From the NCBI GenBank assembly GCA_963204815.1, contig CAUJHQ010000105.1, positions 1 to 64,000 of the forward strand: 64,000 nt of DNA. The letters run 5' to 3'. A program made the position numbers and the translations under genes. The notes under the pieces were generated by a model. The model did not search any database, was not told the origin of the DNA, and saw only the letters and a program-made list of their open reading frames with translations. Origin of the DNA: Pseudomonadota bacterium. Its GTDB lineage: Bacteria > Pseudomonadota > Gammaproteobacteria > Burkholderiales > Burkholderiaceae_C. Each line of letters starts with the position of its first letter. Within the stretch, counting starts at the first letter, position 1. This document shows, in pieces, positions 17,776-29,952 of the stretch.

Positions 17776-19635
17776 ATGCCGAACCTCTGGGATGCCATCA
17801 CGCCACCGGCCGACAACGCCGTCGTGGTGCCCGGCGACACGCTGCCGGCCGTGTTCTGGAACGCTGCCGAGCGCCGCGCGGGGCAGGTGTGGATGCGCGA
17901 GAAGAAGCTCGGCATCTGGCGCAGCTGGACCTGGGCGCAGAGCGCCGAGGCGGTCGACGAGATCGCGCACGGCCTCGTCGCGCTGGGCTTCGCGCCGGGC
18001 GAGCGGGCATCGATCCTGGCCAACACGGTGGTCGAATGGGTGCTGGCCGACCTGGCCGTGCTGTCGGCCGGCGGCGTCTCCAGCGGCATCTACCCGACCG
18101 ACGCCGCTTCGCAGGTGCAGTTCCTGTGCGACGACTCGAAGAGCGTGCTGCTGTTCGTCGAGGACGACGAGCAGCTCGACAAGGCGCTGGAGGTGCGCGA
18201 GCGCATCCCGTCGCTGCGCAAGATCGTCGTGTTCGACATGGAAGGCCTGCACGACCTGCAGGACGACGGCGTGATCTCGCTGGCGGCGCTGCGCGAGCTG
18301 GGCCGGGCGCACCGGCAGCGCACGCCCGGCGCGGTGAAGGCGCGCGTGGAGGCGCTGCGCACCGGCGACCTGGCGATCCTGGTCTACACCTCGGGCACCA
18401 CCGGCAAGCCCAAGGGCGCGATGCACACCCACGCCACGCTGGTGGCGGCGATGCGCGGCTACCAGCAGACGGTGGCGCAGTTCGAGGACGACGAGCGCAT
18501 GTGCTTCCTGCCGCTGTGCCACATCGCCGAGCGCATGGGCGGCGAGTACTTCGCGATGTACACCGGCTCGAAGCTGAACTTCGTCGAGAACCCGGACACC
18601 GTGCCCGAGAACGTGCGCGAGATCGCGCCCACCGTCTTCACCGCGGTGCCGCGCGTGTGGGAGAAGTTCTACTCGGCGGTGACGATCGCGGTCGGCGAGG
18701 CCAGCCGCCTGCAGCAGCTGGCCTACGGCTGGAGCCTGAAGGCCGGCATGCAGGTGGCCGACCTGGTGCTGGCCGGCCGGCCGGTGCCGGCGGTGCTGAA
18801 GCTGAAGTTCCGCGTCGCGCGCTGGCTGGCGCTGGACAACGTGCGCAAGCTGATCGGCATCCACCGTGCGCGGCTGTGCGTGACCGGCGCGGCACCGATC
18901 TCGCCCGACCTCGTCCGCTGGTACTGCGCGCTCGGCGTGCCCATGCTGGAGGTGTGGGGCATGACCGAGACCGCCGGCCTGGCCACCTACACGCCGGCCG
19001 ACCGCATCCGCCCCGGCTGCATCGGCGTCGCGGCGCCCTGGAACGAAGTGCGCATCGACGCCGCCACTGGCGAGATCCTGGTGCGCGGCCCGAACGTCTT
19101 CGCCGGCTACCTGAACCTGCCCGAGAAGACCGCCGAGGCGATCGACGCCGAAGGCTGGCTGCACACCGGCGACGTCGGCACGGTGGACGCGGAAGGGTTC
19201 TTCCGCATCACCGACCGCATGAAGGACATCATCATCACCGCGGGCGGCAAGAACGTGACGCCCAGCGAGTGGGAGAACGAGCTCAAGTTCAGCCCGTACA
19301 TCACCGACGCGGTGGTCATCGGCGACAAGCGCGCGTTCCTCACGGTGCTGATCATGATCGACCAGGAGAACGTCGAGAAGTTCGCCCAGGACCACGACGT
19401 GCCGTTCTCGAACTACGCCAGCCTGACCCGCGCGCCCGAGGTGCGGTCGCTGATCCAGCGCGAGATCGACAAGGTGAACGCGAAGTTCGCCCGCGTCGAG
19501 CAGGTGAAGAAGTTCCACCTGATCGAGTCGCAGCTGACGGCGGAGGACGAGGAACTCACGCCGACGATGAAGCTCAAGCGCAAGCTGGTGCAGCAGAAGT
19601 ACGCACCCCAGATCGAAGCGATGTACCAAGCCTGA
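17776..19635 (+). CDS. AMP-dependent long-chain acyl-CoA synthetase/ligase family protein
   Basis: A 619-residue adenylate-forming enzyme. The P-loop Y-T-S-G-T-T-G-K-P-K-G lies near residue 208, the adenine/substrate motif V-W-G-M-T-E-T-A-G near residue 393, the W-L-H-T-G-D-V-G motif near residue 460, and the hinge R-I-T-D-R-M-K-D-I-I-I-T-A-G-G-K-N near residue 480. It activates a carboxylic acid to its acyl-AMP and then the CoA thioester. It sits between livF and the binding-protein gene in the same orientation. This suggests that the substrate imported by the cluster is, or resembles, a carboxylic acid that is trapped as a CoA ester; this is inference. It resembles the FadD15-like long-chain group most. 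Confidence 0.92.
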   Translation: MPNLWDAITPPADNAVVVPGDTLPAVFWNAAERRAGQVWMREKKLGIWRSWTWAQSAEAVDEIAHGLVALGFAPGERASILANTVVEWVLADLAVLSAGGVSSGIYPTDAASQVQFLCDDSKSVLLFVEDDEQLDKALEVRERIPSLRKIVVFDMEGLHDLQDDGVISLAALRELGRAHRQRTPGAVKARVEALRTGDLAILVYTSGTTGKPKGAMHTHATLVAAMRGYQQTVAQFEDDERMCFLPLCHIAERMGGEYFAMYTGSKLNFVENPDTVPENVREIAPTVFTAVPRVWEKFYSAVTIAVGEASRLQQLAYGWSLKAGMQVADLVLAGRPVPAVLKLKFRVARWLALDNVRKLIGIHRARLCVTGAAPISPDLVRWYCALGVPMLEVWGMTETAGLATYTPADRIRPGCIGVAAPWNEVRIDAATGEILVRGPNVFAGYLNLPEKTAEAIDAEGWLHTGDVGTVDAEGFFRITDRMKDIIITAGGKNVTPSEWENELKFSPYITDAVVIGDKRAFLTVLIMIDQENVEKFAQDHDVPFSNYASLTRAPEVRSLIQREIDKVNAKFARVEQVKKFHLIESQLTAEDEELTPTMKLKRKLVQQKYAPQIEAMYQA

Positions 19636-19654
19636 CCCCCGAAGGAGACCCGCC

Positions 19655-20827
19655 ATGAAGATCACCCGCATCCTGTTCGCCCCCGCGGCCGCGGCCGTGC
19701 TCGCGCTTGCCGCCGGCGGCGCCGCCGCGCAGCAGGGCGTCAGCAAGACCGAGATCGTGCTCGGCTCCATCCAGGACCTTTCCGGTCCGCTGGCCGGCTA
19801 CGGCAAGCAGGCGCGCCTGGGCATGATGCTGCGCGTCGACGAGCTGAACGAGCAGGGCGGCATCGGCGGCCGCAAGCTCAAGATCCTGTTCGAGGACTCG
19901 GGCTACGACCCGAAGAAGGCGGTGCTGGCAGCGCAGAAGCTCGTCAACCAGGACAAGATCTTCATGATGGTGGGCCACATCGGCACGGCGCAGAACAACG
20001 CCGCGATGCCGGTGCAGTTCGAGAAGAACGTGATCAACTTCTTCCCGATCACGGCCGCGCGCGAGATGTACGAGCCCTTCCACAAGCTCAAGTACTCCTA
20101 CGCGGTGCCCTACTACGAGCAGATGCGCCTGGTGCTGCCCAAGATGGTGAAGGAGAAGGGCGCCACCAAGGTCTGCACGATCTACCAGGACGACGAGTTC
20201 GGGCTGGAAGTCTTCCGCGGCGCCGAAGCGGGCCTGAAGTCGATCAACATGGACTTCACCGAAAAGACCACGTACAAGCGCGGTGCGACCGACTTCTCCT
20301 CGCAGGTGGCGAAGATGAAGGCCGCCGGTTGCGACATGGTGGTGCTGGGCACCATCATCCGCGAGACCATCGGCACCATCGCCGAGTCGCGCAAGACCGG
20401 CTTCAGCCCGGTGTTCGTGGCCAGCAGCGCGGCCTACACCGACCTCATCCACAAGCTCGGCGGCGCGGCGATGAACGGCCTGTACGCGGCGATGGGCACG
20501 CAGCACCCGTACCTCGACGAAGCGTCGCAGCCGATCCGCTTCTGGGCCACCAAGTACAAGACCAAGTTCAACGAGGACCCGACCGTGTTCTCGGCCTACG
20601 GCTACCTGATCATCGACGCCTTCGCGCGCGCGGCCAGCAAGGCGGGCCCGAACCTGTCGACCGACAGCTTCATCAAGGCCATGGACACGATGACGATCCC
20701 GGCCGACATGTTCGGCACCGCCGAGATGCAGTTCGGCCCGCAGAAGCGCCTGGGCAGCAATTCGTCGCGCCTGTCGCAGATCACCGACGGCAAGTGGAAG
20801 GTGATCTCGGAATACGTGAAGCCGTGA
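19655..20827 (+). CDS. ABC transporter periplasmic substrate-binding protein (LivK/peripla_BP_6 type)
   Basis: A 390-residue exported binding protein with a signal peptide of about 25 residues (charged M-K-I-T-R, then an Ala/Val/Leu core, cleavage near A-A-A-Q-Q). The mature part has the type I fold motifs I-V-L-G-S-I-Q-D-L-S-G-P near residue 35 and D-S-G-Y-D-P-K-K-A near residue 85, followed by the two-lobed Rossmann segments. An AAGGAG Shine-Dalgarno sequence precedes the ATG. As last gene of the cluster it supplies the ligand to LivHM. Ligand identity cannot be told from the sequence; amino acids, amides and aromatic acids all occur in this family. Confidence 0.92.
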   Translation: MKITRILFAPAAAAVLALAAGGAAAQQGVSKTEIVLGSIQDLSGPLAGYGKQARLGMMLRVDELNEQGGIGGRKLKILFEDSGYDPKKAVLAAQKLVNQDKIFMMVGHIGTAQNNAAMPVQFEKNVINFFPITAAREMYEPFHKLKYSYAVPYYEQMRLVLPKMVKEKGATKVCTIYQDDEFGLEVFRGAEAGLKSINMDFTEKTTYKRGATDFSSQVAKMKAAGCDMVVLGTIIRETIGTIAESRKTGFSPVFVASSAAYTDLIHKLGGAAMNGLYAAMGTQHPYLDEASQPIRFWATKYKTKFNEDPTVFSAYGYLIIDAFARAASKAGPNLSTDSFIKAMDTMTIPADMFGTAEMQFGPQKRLGSNSSRLSQITDGKWKVISEYVKP

Positions 20828-20843
20828 GTTGAACCGGGGCCGG

Positions 20844-20849
20844 GATAAT
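20844..20849 (+). promoter_or_regulatory. -10 element of rlmD; predicted leaderless start
   Basis: GATAAT (5 of 6) ends 8 nt before the rlmD ATG at 20858. The spacer CCGGCCCC has no Shine-Dalgarno character. No convincing -35 is present at the standard spacing. Confidence 0.5.
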
Positions 20850-20857
20850 CCGGCCCC

Positions 20858-22219
20858 ATGAGTTCAGGTTTCGATTGGCTGGAGGTCGAGTCGCTCGACC
20901 TCGAGGCGCAGGGCGTCGCGCACCGCGCACCGGAAGGCGACGCGGCGGTCGGCAAGGTGGTCTTCATCGAAGGCGCCTTGCCGGGCGAGCGGGTGCAGGT
21001 GCAGGTCGCCCGCAAGAAGAACAGCTGGGAGCAGGGCCAGGTCACGGCGATCGCGCGCGAGAGTTCGCAGCGCGTGCGCCCCGGCTGCCCGCACTTCGGC
21101 CTGCACGCCGGTGCGTGTGGCGGCTGCAAGATGCAGCATCTGCACCCGGCGGCGCAGGTGGCGGTGAAGCAGCGCGTGCTCGAAGACAACCTCTGGCACC
21201 TGGCCAAGGTGAAGGCCGAGCGCATGCTGCGCCCGATCGAAGGGCCGGCCTGGGGCTACCGCTGGCGCGCGCGGCTGTCGGTTCGCTTCGTGCCGAAGAA
21301 GGGCACGGTGCTGGTGGGCTTCCACGAGCGCAAGAGCCGCTACGTGGCCGACATGTCGGTCTGCCCGGTGCTGCCGCCACACGTCAGCGCGCTGCTGCTG
21401 CCGCTGCGCGAGCTGGTCGGCTCGATGGACCAGCGCGACCGCCTGCCGCAGGTCGAACTGGCGGTCGGCGACGCCGTCACCGCGCTGGTGCTGCGCCACC
21501 TGGAACCGCTGACCGACGGCGACCTGCGCCGCCTGCGCGAGTTCGGCGCCCGCCACGGCGTGCAGTGGTGGCTGCAGCCGAAGGGCCCCGACACCGTCCA
21601 CCTGCTCGACGCCGGCGGCCCGGTGCTGGCCTACGCGCTGCCGGAATACGGGATCACGATGCCGTTCAAGCCGACCGACTTCACGCAGGTGAACGCACAG
21701 ATCAACCGGGTGCTCGTCGACCGCGCCGTGCGCCTGCTCGACCCGCAGCCGGGCGAGCGCCTGATCGACTGGTTCTGCGGTCTCGGCAACTTCACGCTGC
21801 CGCTGGCGACGCGCTCGCGCGAGGTGCTGGGCATCGAGGGCAGCGAGACGCTGGTGCAGCGCGCGCGCGAGAACGCCGCGGGCAACGGCCTGGCCGCGAA
21901 GACGCGCTTCGAGGCGCGCAACCTCTTCGAGCTCACGCCCGACGACCTGCGCGCGCTGGGGGCGGCCGACCGCTGGCTGGTCGACCCGCCGCGTGAAGGG
22001 GCGTTCGCGCTGGCCAAGGCGGTGGCCGACCTGCAGGGCGCCGGCGAGTGGGGGGCGCCGCGGCGCATCGTCTACGTCAGCTGCAACCCGGCGACGCTGG
22101 CGCGCGATGCCGGCCTGCTGGTGCACCAGGCGGGCTACCGCTGCACGCTGGCCGGGGTCGTGAACATGTTCCCGCACACGGCGCACACCGAGTCGATGGC
22201 GGTGTTCGAGCGCGGCTGA
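20858..22219 (+). CDS. rlmD: 23S rRNA (uracil(1939)-C(5))-methyltransferase RlmD
   Basis: A 453-residue class I methyltransferase. It has an N-terminal TRAM-like domain (residues 5-68) and four Fe-S cysteines in the RumA pattern (C77, C87, C90 in C-x9-C-x2-C, and C169). The SAM-binding [10 protein letters not shown] lies near residue 305, D-P-P-R-E-G near residue 374, and the catalytic Cys in [12 protein letters not shown] near residue 408. It methylates U1939 of 23S rRNA using SAM. It is monocistronic: a -10-like box sits just before the ATG and a hairpin follows the stop. Confidence 0.96.
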   Translation: MSSGFDWLEVESLDLEAQGVAHRAPEGDAAVGKVVFIEGALPGERVQVQVARKKNSWEQGQVTAIARESSQRVRPGCPHFGLHAGACGGCKMQHLHPAAQVAVKQRVLEDNLWHLAKVKAERMLRPIEGPAWGYRWRARLSVRFVPKKGTVLVGFHERKSRYVADMSVCPVLPPHVSALLLPLRELVGSMDQRDRLPQVELAVGDAVTALVLRHLEPLTDGDLRRLREFGARHGVQWWLQPKGPDTVHLLDAGGPVLAYALPEYGITMPFKPTDFTQVNAQINRVLVDRAVRLLDPQPGERLIDWFCGLGNFTLPLATRSREVLGIEGSETLVQRARENAAGNGLAAKTRFEARNLFELTPDDLRALGAADRWLVDPPREGAFALAKAVADLQGAGEWGAPRRIVYVSCNPATLARDAGLLVHQAGYRCTLAGVVNMFPHTAHTESMAVFERG

Positions 22220-22224
22220 AACGC

Positions 22225-22248
22225 CGACGGGGCCCGCAGGCCCCGTCG
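22225..22248 (+). terminator. Hairpin terminator between rlmD and the Bax-inhibitor gene
   Basis: A perfect 10-bp stem CGACGGGGCC / GGCCCCGTCG with loop CGCA lies six bases after the rlmD stop and 18 bp from the end of the convergent gene. It lacks a long T tract but can serve both strands. The stem core (ACGGGGCC-N4-GGCCCCGT) recurs after ftsH. Confidence 0.75.
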
Positions 22249-22266
22249 TCCGGCGCTTGGCGAGGT

Positions 22267-22962
22267 TTACTCGCGCTCGCCGCCGAAGATGCCGAGCAGC
22301 GCCAGCAGGCTCTGGAACACGTTGTAGATGTCCAGGTAGATGGCCAGCGTGGCGGAGATGTAGTTCGTCTCGCCGCCGTCGATCACGCGCTTCAGGTCGT
22401 ACAGCATGAAGGCCGAGAACAGGCCGATCGCGATCACCGACAGCGTGACCATCAGCGCGCTCGACTGCACGAAGATGTTCACCAGGCCCGCCACCAGGAG
22501 CAGGATGGCGCCGACGAACAGGAACTTGCCCATGTTCGTGAGGTCGCGCTTGATCACGCTGGCCAGGCTGGCCATCGCGAAGAACACGACCGCGGTGCCG
22601 CCGAAGGCCGTCATCACGAGCGAGGAGCCGTTCTTGAAGCCGAGCACCGCCGCGATCAGGCGCGACAGCATCAGGCCCATGAAGAACGTGAAGGCCAGCA
22701 GCACGGCGACGCCGGCGGCGGAGTCCTTCGTCTTCTCGATCGCGAACATGAAGCCGAACGCACCGGCCAGGAACACGACCGCCGACAGGCCCATGCCCAT
22801 CGAGGTGGTGATGCCCGTGGACACGCCGACCCAGGCACCCAGCACCGTGGGAACCAGCGACAGCGCCAGCAGCCAGTAGGTGTTGCGCAGCACGCGCTGG
22901 CGCTGCGTGGCCAGCGGGGCACCGCCCGCGTAGCCGGTGATGGGTTGCATGCTCTGGTCCAT
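22267..22962 (-). CDS. Bax inhibitor-1/YccA family membrane protein
   Basis: A 231-residue integral membrane protein with about seven helices of the BI-1/TMBIM family. It has an N-terminal cytoplasmic stretch with R-V-L-R-N-T-Y-W-L-L-A, alternating hydrophobic segments, and the family's C-terminal acidic/charged region with D-L-K-R-V-I-D-G-G-E-T-N-Y and S-A-T-L-A-I-Y-L-D-I-Y-N-V-F-Q. In E. coli the homologue YccA binds and modulates FtsH, and a BI-1 relative is a pH-dependent calcium channel. ftsH is about 8 kb away in this window, but no operon link is visible. A TAGAAT on the minus strand at 23011-23016 is a possible -10, about 50 nt before the start. Confidence 0.93.
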   Translation of the reverse strand: MDQSMQPITGYAGGAPLATQRQRVLRNTYWLLALSLVPTVLGAWVGVSTGITTSMGMGLSAVVFLAGAFGFMFAIEKTKDSAAGVAVLLAFTFFMGLMLSRLIAAVLGFKNGSSLVMTAFGGTAVVFFAMASLASVIKRDLTNMGKFLFVGAILLLVAGLVNIFVQSSALMVTLSVIAIGLFSAFMLYDLKRVIDGGETNYISATLAIYLDIYNVFQSLLALLGIFGGERE

Positions 22963-23091
22963 TCAACCTCCGTCAGATGTGGACAACCGCAGCGTATGAC
23001 TGCCCGCGGGATTCTAGGTTCCCTGCCCGTGCTTCGGGGATGACCCTACGCGGCCCGGCCCCTTCGGCGCGGACCACGGTATCGTTGCGGC

Positions 23092-23496
23092 ATGAAGACC
23101 AAAGCATTTCTCACGAACGACGACGCCCGCCGCATCGCGGCGGCGGCCGAAGCCGAAGCCCAACAGCACGGCTGGGCGGTGACCATCGCCATCGCCGACG
23201 ACGGCGGCCACCTGCTGTGGCTGCAGCGGCTGGACGGCGCCGCACCGATCTCGGCGCAGATCGCGCCGGCGAAGGCGCGCACCGCCGCGCTCGGCCGCCG
23301 CGAGAGCCGCATCTACGAAGAGATGATCAACCAGGGGCGCGTGTCCTTCCTGAGCGCGCCGATGGAAGGCCTGCTCGAGGGTGGCGTTCCGATCATGGTC
23401 GACGGCCAGTGCATCGGCGCGGTCGGCGTCAGCGGCGTGAAGTCGACCGAGGACGCGCAGATCGCGCGTGCCGGCATCGCCGCGCTCGGCGCCTGA
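23092..23496 (+). CDS. GlcG/HbpS-family (DUF336) heme-binding-like protein
   Basis: A 134-residue single-domain cytosolic protein of the GlcG/HbpS family. The typical pattern is present: N-terminal D-A-x-x-I-A-A-A-A-E-A-E-A, the strand V-T-I-A-I-A-D-D-G-G-H-L-L, the K-A-R-T-A-A segment, and the C-terminal G-G-V-P-I-M-V-D-G-x-x-I-G-A-V-G-V-S-G block. Family members include the extracellular heme-binding HbpS of Streptomyces and GlcG of unclear role. A weak TATCGT 6 nt before the ATG could be a -10, which would again imply a very short leader. No signal peptide is seen and no partner enzyme lies beside it. Confidence 0.9.
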   Translation: MKTKAFLTNDDARRIAAAAEAEAQQHGWAVTIAIADDGGHLLWLQRLDGAAPISAQIAPAKARTAALGRRESRIYEEMINQGRVSFLSAPMEGLLEGGVPIMVDGQCIGAVGVSGVKSTEDAQIARAGIAALGA

Positions 23497-23499
23497 CCT

Positions 23500-24363
23500 T
23501 CAGCGCCGAAGCAGCAGCAGGCAGCCGGCGACGATCAGGACGGCCGAGACGGCCGTGTGGGCACTCGGCACCTCGCCGAACATCAGGTAGCCCAGCACGC
23601 CGGCCCACAGGAAGCTGGTGTATTCCAGCGGCGCCACGCGGCTGGCCTCCAGGTGCGTGAAGGCCCAGGTCACACCGAGCAGCCCGACGGTCGCGAAGAC
23701 GCCGATGAGCGCGATCGTCGGCAGTTCGGCGGCCTCCGGCGCCTTCCAGCCCCAGGCCGCGGGGGCCGCCAGCAGCAGCATCGGCAGCACGTTCTGCAAC
23801 AGCAGGATCGTCCACACCGAGTCGCGCTGCGCCTGGCGGCGGGCCAGCACCATGACGCCGGAGAACGTGGCCGCCGCCAGCGCGGCCACCGCCAGTCCCT
23901 CGAGCCGCGGGTTGGCCGCGCCGGCCCTCAACTCGGGCCACAGTGCGATGCCCACGCCGGCGGCGCCGCAGGCCAGCGCGGCCCAGATCCAGCGCGACGG
24001 ACGCTCGCCCAGCACGGCGATCGCGAGCAGCGAGGTGAAGATCGGCGACAGGTAGCTCATGGCGACGGCCTGCGCCAGCGGCAGCAGCGTGAGCGCGTGG
24101 AAGTAGCCCACCAGCGACACCAGCAGCAGCGCCACGCGCAGCCCGTGCCAGCGCCACTCGGAGCGGGCCGGCATCGGCGTCCGCCACCACAGCCACAGCA
24201 ACAGCGCGAACACGCTGCCGCTGGCGAAGCGGAAGAACGCCAGCATCCCGGCGTCGAATCGCGGGGCCAGCGTCTTCACCGCCACGTCCATCGCGATGAA
24301 GCTGGCCGTCGCCAGGGCACCGGCGGCCAGCGGCCAGACCGGGGACATCGGGCGTGCGCTCAT
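23500..24363 (-). CDS. DMT-superfamily EamA-type transporter
   Basis: A 287-residue inner-membrane protein with about ten hydrophobic helices arranged as two EamA repeats. The first repeat contains F-F-R-F-A-S-G near residue 42 and [12 protein letters not shown] near residue 100. The second contains [15 protein letters not shown] near residue 245. Such proteins export amino acids, metabolites or drugs; the substrate is unknown. The start ATG (minus strand, 24361-24363) gives a normal first helix, and the longer open frame runs over the carA leader and is rejected. It converges with the GlcG-like gene and diverges from carA. Confidence 0.9.
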   Translation of the reverse strand: MSARPMSPVWPLAAGALATASFIAMDVAVKTLAPRFDAGMLAFFRFASGSVFALLLWLWWRTPMPARSEWRWHGLRVALLLVSLVGYFHALTLLPLAQAVAMSYLSPIFTSLLAIAVLGERPSRWIWAALACGAAGVGIALWPELRAGAANPRLEGLAVAALAAATFSGVMVLARRQAQRDSVWTILLLQNVLPMLLLAAPAAWGWKAPEAAELPTIALIGVFATVGLLGVTWAFTHLEASRVAPLEYTSFLWAGVLGYLMFGEVPSAHTAVSAVLIVAGCLLLLRR

Positions 24364-24387
24364 GCGGCCGAAGTCTAAGCGGGCGGC

Positions 24388-24393
24388 TATAAT
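24388..24393 (+). promoter_or_regulatory. Consensus -10 (TATAAT) of the carAB transcription unit
   Basis: A perfect TATAAT lies in the divergent region between the DMT transporter and carA, giving a predicted 5' leader of about 130 nt before the carA start. No good -35 is visible at 17 nt. Confidence 0.6.
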
Positions 24394-24438
24394 TCGGCGG
24401 TTTGTCCGTCCACAGCGCAGCGCTCGAGCGAACCCCCC

Positions 24439-24494
24439 GGAGACTTCCGAAAGCGGTTTCCCCTCAGGAGATCCACCTTCTTCGCAGAAGGCGG
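24439..24494 (+). promoter_or_regulatory. Candidate structured mRNA leader of carA
   Basis: Two hairpins can be drawn in the untranslated leader. The first pairs GGAGACT (24439-24445) with GGTTTCC (24455-24461). The second pairs CCACCTTCT (24473-24481) with AGAAGGCGG (24486-24494), 8 of 9 positions paired, loop TCGC. A GGAG at 24513-24516 then precedes the TTG start. No run of T follows the second stem, so it is not a simple attenuator; control by RNA structure is possible but unproven. Confidence 0.4.
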
Positions 24495-24526
24495 GCTTGA
24501 GCGCGCGAAATCCGGAGTCTTTTGCC

Positions 24527-25678
24527 TTGCTGCCCGTTCTGCCCCCCGCCATCCTCGCCCTCGCAGACGGCACGACCTTCCTCGGCACCTCGATCGGCGC
24601 GCCCGGTCGCACGGTCGGTGAAGTGGTGTTCAACACCGCGCTCACCGGCTATCAGGAAATCCTCACCGACCCGAGCTACTGCCGGCAGATCGTCACGCTG
24701 ACGTATCCGCACATCGGCAACGTCGGCGTCAACGAAGAGGACGCCGAGGCGACGAAGGTTCATGCCGCTGGCCTGGTCATCAAGGACCTGCCGATCCGCG
24801 TCTCCAACTTCCGCGCGCAGATGACGCTGCCGCAGTACCTGGAGCGCGAGGGCACCGTCGCCATCGCCGACATCGACACCCGACGCCTGACGCGCGTGCT
24901 GCGCACCACCGGCGCGCAGAACGGCTGCATCGTGACCTTCCCGGCCGGCACGCAGGTGACGCCGGACCATCTGCAGGACGCCATCGCGCAAGCGAAGGCC
25001 GCGCCGGCGATGACCGGCCTGGATCTCGCCAAGGTGGTGAGCGTCGACCGGCCCTACGAGTGGACCGCCACCACATGGCAACTGGGCCGCGGCCATGGCA
25101 CGGTGCAGTCGCCGAAGTTCCACGTCGTCGCCTACGACTTCGGCGTCAAGCGCAACATCCTGCGCCTGCTGGCCGACCGCGGCTGCCGCGTCACGGTGGT
25201 GCCGGCGCAGACGCCTTCCGCCGAGGTCTTCAAGCTGAAGCCCGACGGCGTGTTCCTCAGCAATGGCCCGGGCGACCCGGAGCCCTGCGACTACGCCATC
25301 GCCGCCGCGCGCGAGATCGTCGACAGCGGCCTGCCCACCTTCGGCATCTGCCTGGGTCACCAGATCCTGGCGCTGGCCTCGGGCGCGAAGACCTTCAAGA
25401 TGAAGGCCGGCCACCACGGTGCCAACCACCCGGTGAAGGACCTGGACAGCGGCCGCGTCAGCATCACGAGCCAGAACCACGGCTTCGCGGTCGACGCGGC
25501 GAGCCTGCCGGCGAACCTGCGCCCCACGCACGTGAGTCTGTTCGACGGCACGCTGCAGGGCCTGGCGCGCACCGACAAGCCGGCCTTCTGCTTCCAGGGC
25601 CACCCGGAGGCCAGCCCCGGCCCGCACGACATCGTCTACCTGTTCGACCGCTTCGCCGCGCTGATGGAAAGCCGCTGA
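24527..25678 (+). CDS. carA: Carbamoyl-phosphate synthase small subunit
   Basis: A 383-residue glutamine amidotransferase subunit (E. coli 382). The N-terminal CPSase domain carries [12 protein letters not shown] near residue 40 and G-x-V-G-V-N-E-E-D. The class I amidotransferase domain from about residue 200 has the nucleophile Cys in F-G-I-C-L-G-H-Q near residue 276 and the His/Glu pair in G-H-P-E-A-S-P-G-P near residue 360. It supplies ammonia from glutamine to CarB for arginine and pyrimidine synthesis. No ATG lies at the right place: TTG 24527, behind CCGGAG, gives the family N-terminus. The in-frame ATG at 24296 would read through the promoter and is rejected. Confidence 0.95.
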   Translation: MLPVLPPAILALADGTTFLGTSIGAPGRTVGEVVFNTALTGYQEILTDPSYCRQIVTLTYPHIGNVGVNEEDAEATKVHAAGLVIKDLPIRVSNFRAQMTLPQYLEREGTVAIADIDTRRLTRVLRTTGAQNGCIVTFPAGTQVTPDHLQDAIAQAKAAPAMTGLDLAKVVSVDRPYEWTATTWQLGRGHGTVQSPKFHVVAYDFGVKRNILRLLADRGCRVTVVPAQTPSAEVFKLKPDGVFLSNGPGDPEPCDYAIAAAREIVDSGLPTFGICLGHQILALASGAKTFKMKAGHHGANHPVKDLDSGRVSITSQNHGFAVDAASLPANLRPTHVSLFDGTLQGLARTDKPAFCFQGHPEASPGPHDIVYLFDRFAALMESR

Positions 25679-25679
25679 C

Positions 25680-28946
<3,267 letters not shown>

Positions 28947-28962
28947 ACTTCGGCTCCGCGTT

Positions 28963-29003
28963 CCGCCGCAGGCCGCCTTTGCAGGCTTCCTGCGGCGGTT
29001 TCA
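28963..29003 (+). terminator. Terminator or attenuator after carB, before greA
   Basis: A perfect 10-bp stem CCGCCGCAGG (28963-28972) / CCTGCGGCGG (28989-28998) is followed by TTT. Its 16-nt loop contains a second small stem GCCT / AGGC. It lies between carB and greA and could end the carAB transcript while allowing partial readthrough. Confidence 0.75.
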
Positions 29004-29025
29004 CTTTGCTCGCACTGAACACACC

Positions 29026-29502
29026 ATGGCCACGATCCCTCTGACCCGCCGCGGCGCCGAGAAGCTGAAGCAGGAACTGCATCGGCTGAAGACGGTCGAG
29101 CGGCACGCCGTGATCCAGGCCATCGCCGAGGCACGGGCTCAGGGCGACCTGTCCGAGAACGCCGAGTACGACGCCGCCAAGGACAAGCAGGGCTTCATCG
29201 AAGGCCGCATCCTCGAACTCGAGGGCAAGCTGGCGGCGGCGCAGATCATCGACCCGGCGCAGCTCGACGCCGGTGGTCGCGTCGTCTTCGGCGCCACCGT
29301 CGACCTCGAAGACGAGGACAGCGGCGCCAAGGTCACCTACCAGATCGTCGGCGATGACGAAGCCGACCTGAAGCTCGGCCTGATCTCGATCTCGAGTCCG
29401 ATCGCGCGCGCGCTGATCGGCAAGGAGGCGGGCGACGTCGCCGAGGTGCAGGCGCCGGGCGGCACCCGGCACTGGGAAATCGTCGACGTGCGCTACGTCT
29501 GA
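29026..29502 (+). CDS. greA: Transcription elongation factor GreA
   Basis: A 158-residue protein of standard GreA length. The N-terminal coiled coil starts with [10 protein letters not shown] and carries the acidic tip motif [11 protein letters not shown] near residue 42, which inserts into the RNA polymerase secondary channel to stimulate transcript cleavage. The C-terminal domain contains [13 protein letters not shown] near residue 122. It follows carB after a hairpin. The nearby leader has no strong Shine-Dalgarno sequence. Confidence 0.97.
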   Translation: MATIPLTRRGAEKLKQELHRLKTVERHAVIQAIAEARAQGDLSENAEYDAAKDKQGFIEGRILELEGKLAAAQIIDPAQLDAGGRVVFGATVDLEDEDSGAKVTYQIVGDDEADLKLGLISISSPIARALIGKEAGDVAEVQAPGGTRHWEIVDVRYV

Positions 29503-29514
29503 CGCGCCGCGGCG

Positions 29515-29952
29515 ATGTCGGTCGACGGCTGGCGCCGCTTCCTGCCCGGGCTATGGGCCGGTTGGCTGCTGTGCGTGGCCCTGCTGGCAACGCCGGCGCC
29601 CTTCGCGCTGCTGGCGCCGGCCGAGGCCGGCCGCATCGTCGGCCGCATGCTCGCGCAGGAGGCCTACACGAGCCTCGCACTGGGCGTGCTGCTGCTGGTA
29701 CTGGAGCGCGTCGCGGCGCGGCGGGCCGGCGGGGCGCAGTTCGGCCTGGGCTTCGGCCTCGCACTGGGCGCGCTGTTCTGCACCGTGGCCGGCTACTTTG
29801 CGGTGCAGCCGATGATGGCCGCTGCACGCGCCGGCAGCGGGCCGTTGAGCTTCGGCCAGCTGCACGCGGTGAGCGCCACGTTCTACGCGCTCAAGCTGCT
29901 GCTCGTCGTCGCGCTGGCGGCGCTGGCGCTCAGGCGGGCGACTTCTTCTTGA
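29515..29952 (+). CDS. DUF4149 domain-containing membrane protein
   Basis: A 145-residue hydrophobic protein with four predicted membrane helices (about residues 8-30, 48-65, 73-95 and 118-138). The pattern matches the DUF4149 family, a short four-helix membrane domain of unknown function often found beside greA/carB in betaproteobacteria. It starts 12 nt after greA and is probably co-transcribed with it. Its last 23 bases overlap the convergent yhbY gene, so the two 3' ends are antisense to each other. No catalytic motif can be recognised. Confidence 0.8.
   Translation: MSVDGWRRFLPGLWAGWLLCVALLATPAPFALLAPAEAGRIVGRMLAQEAYTSLALGVLLLVLERVAARRAGGAQFGLGFGLALGALFCTVAGYFAVQPMMAAARAGSGPLSFGQLHAVSATFYALKLLLVVALAALALRRATSS

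Noticed and set aside
17602-19770. 722-codon minus-strand frame opposite the acyl-CoA ligase
   Set aside because: It is the shadow of a ligase with an intact P-loop and adenylate motifs.
24296-24526. ATG 24296 as carA start
   Set aside because: It would read across the TATAAT promoter and the divergent gene's start, adding 77 residues not found in the family.
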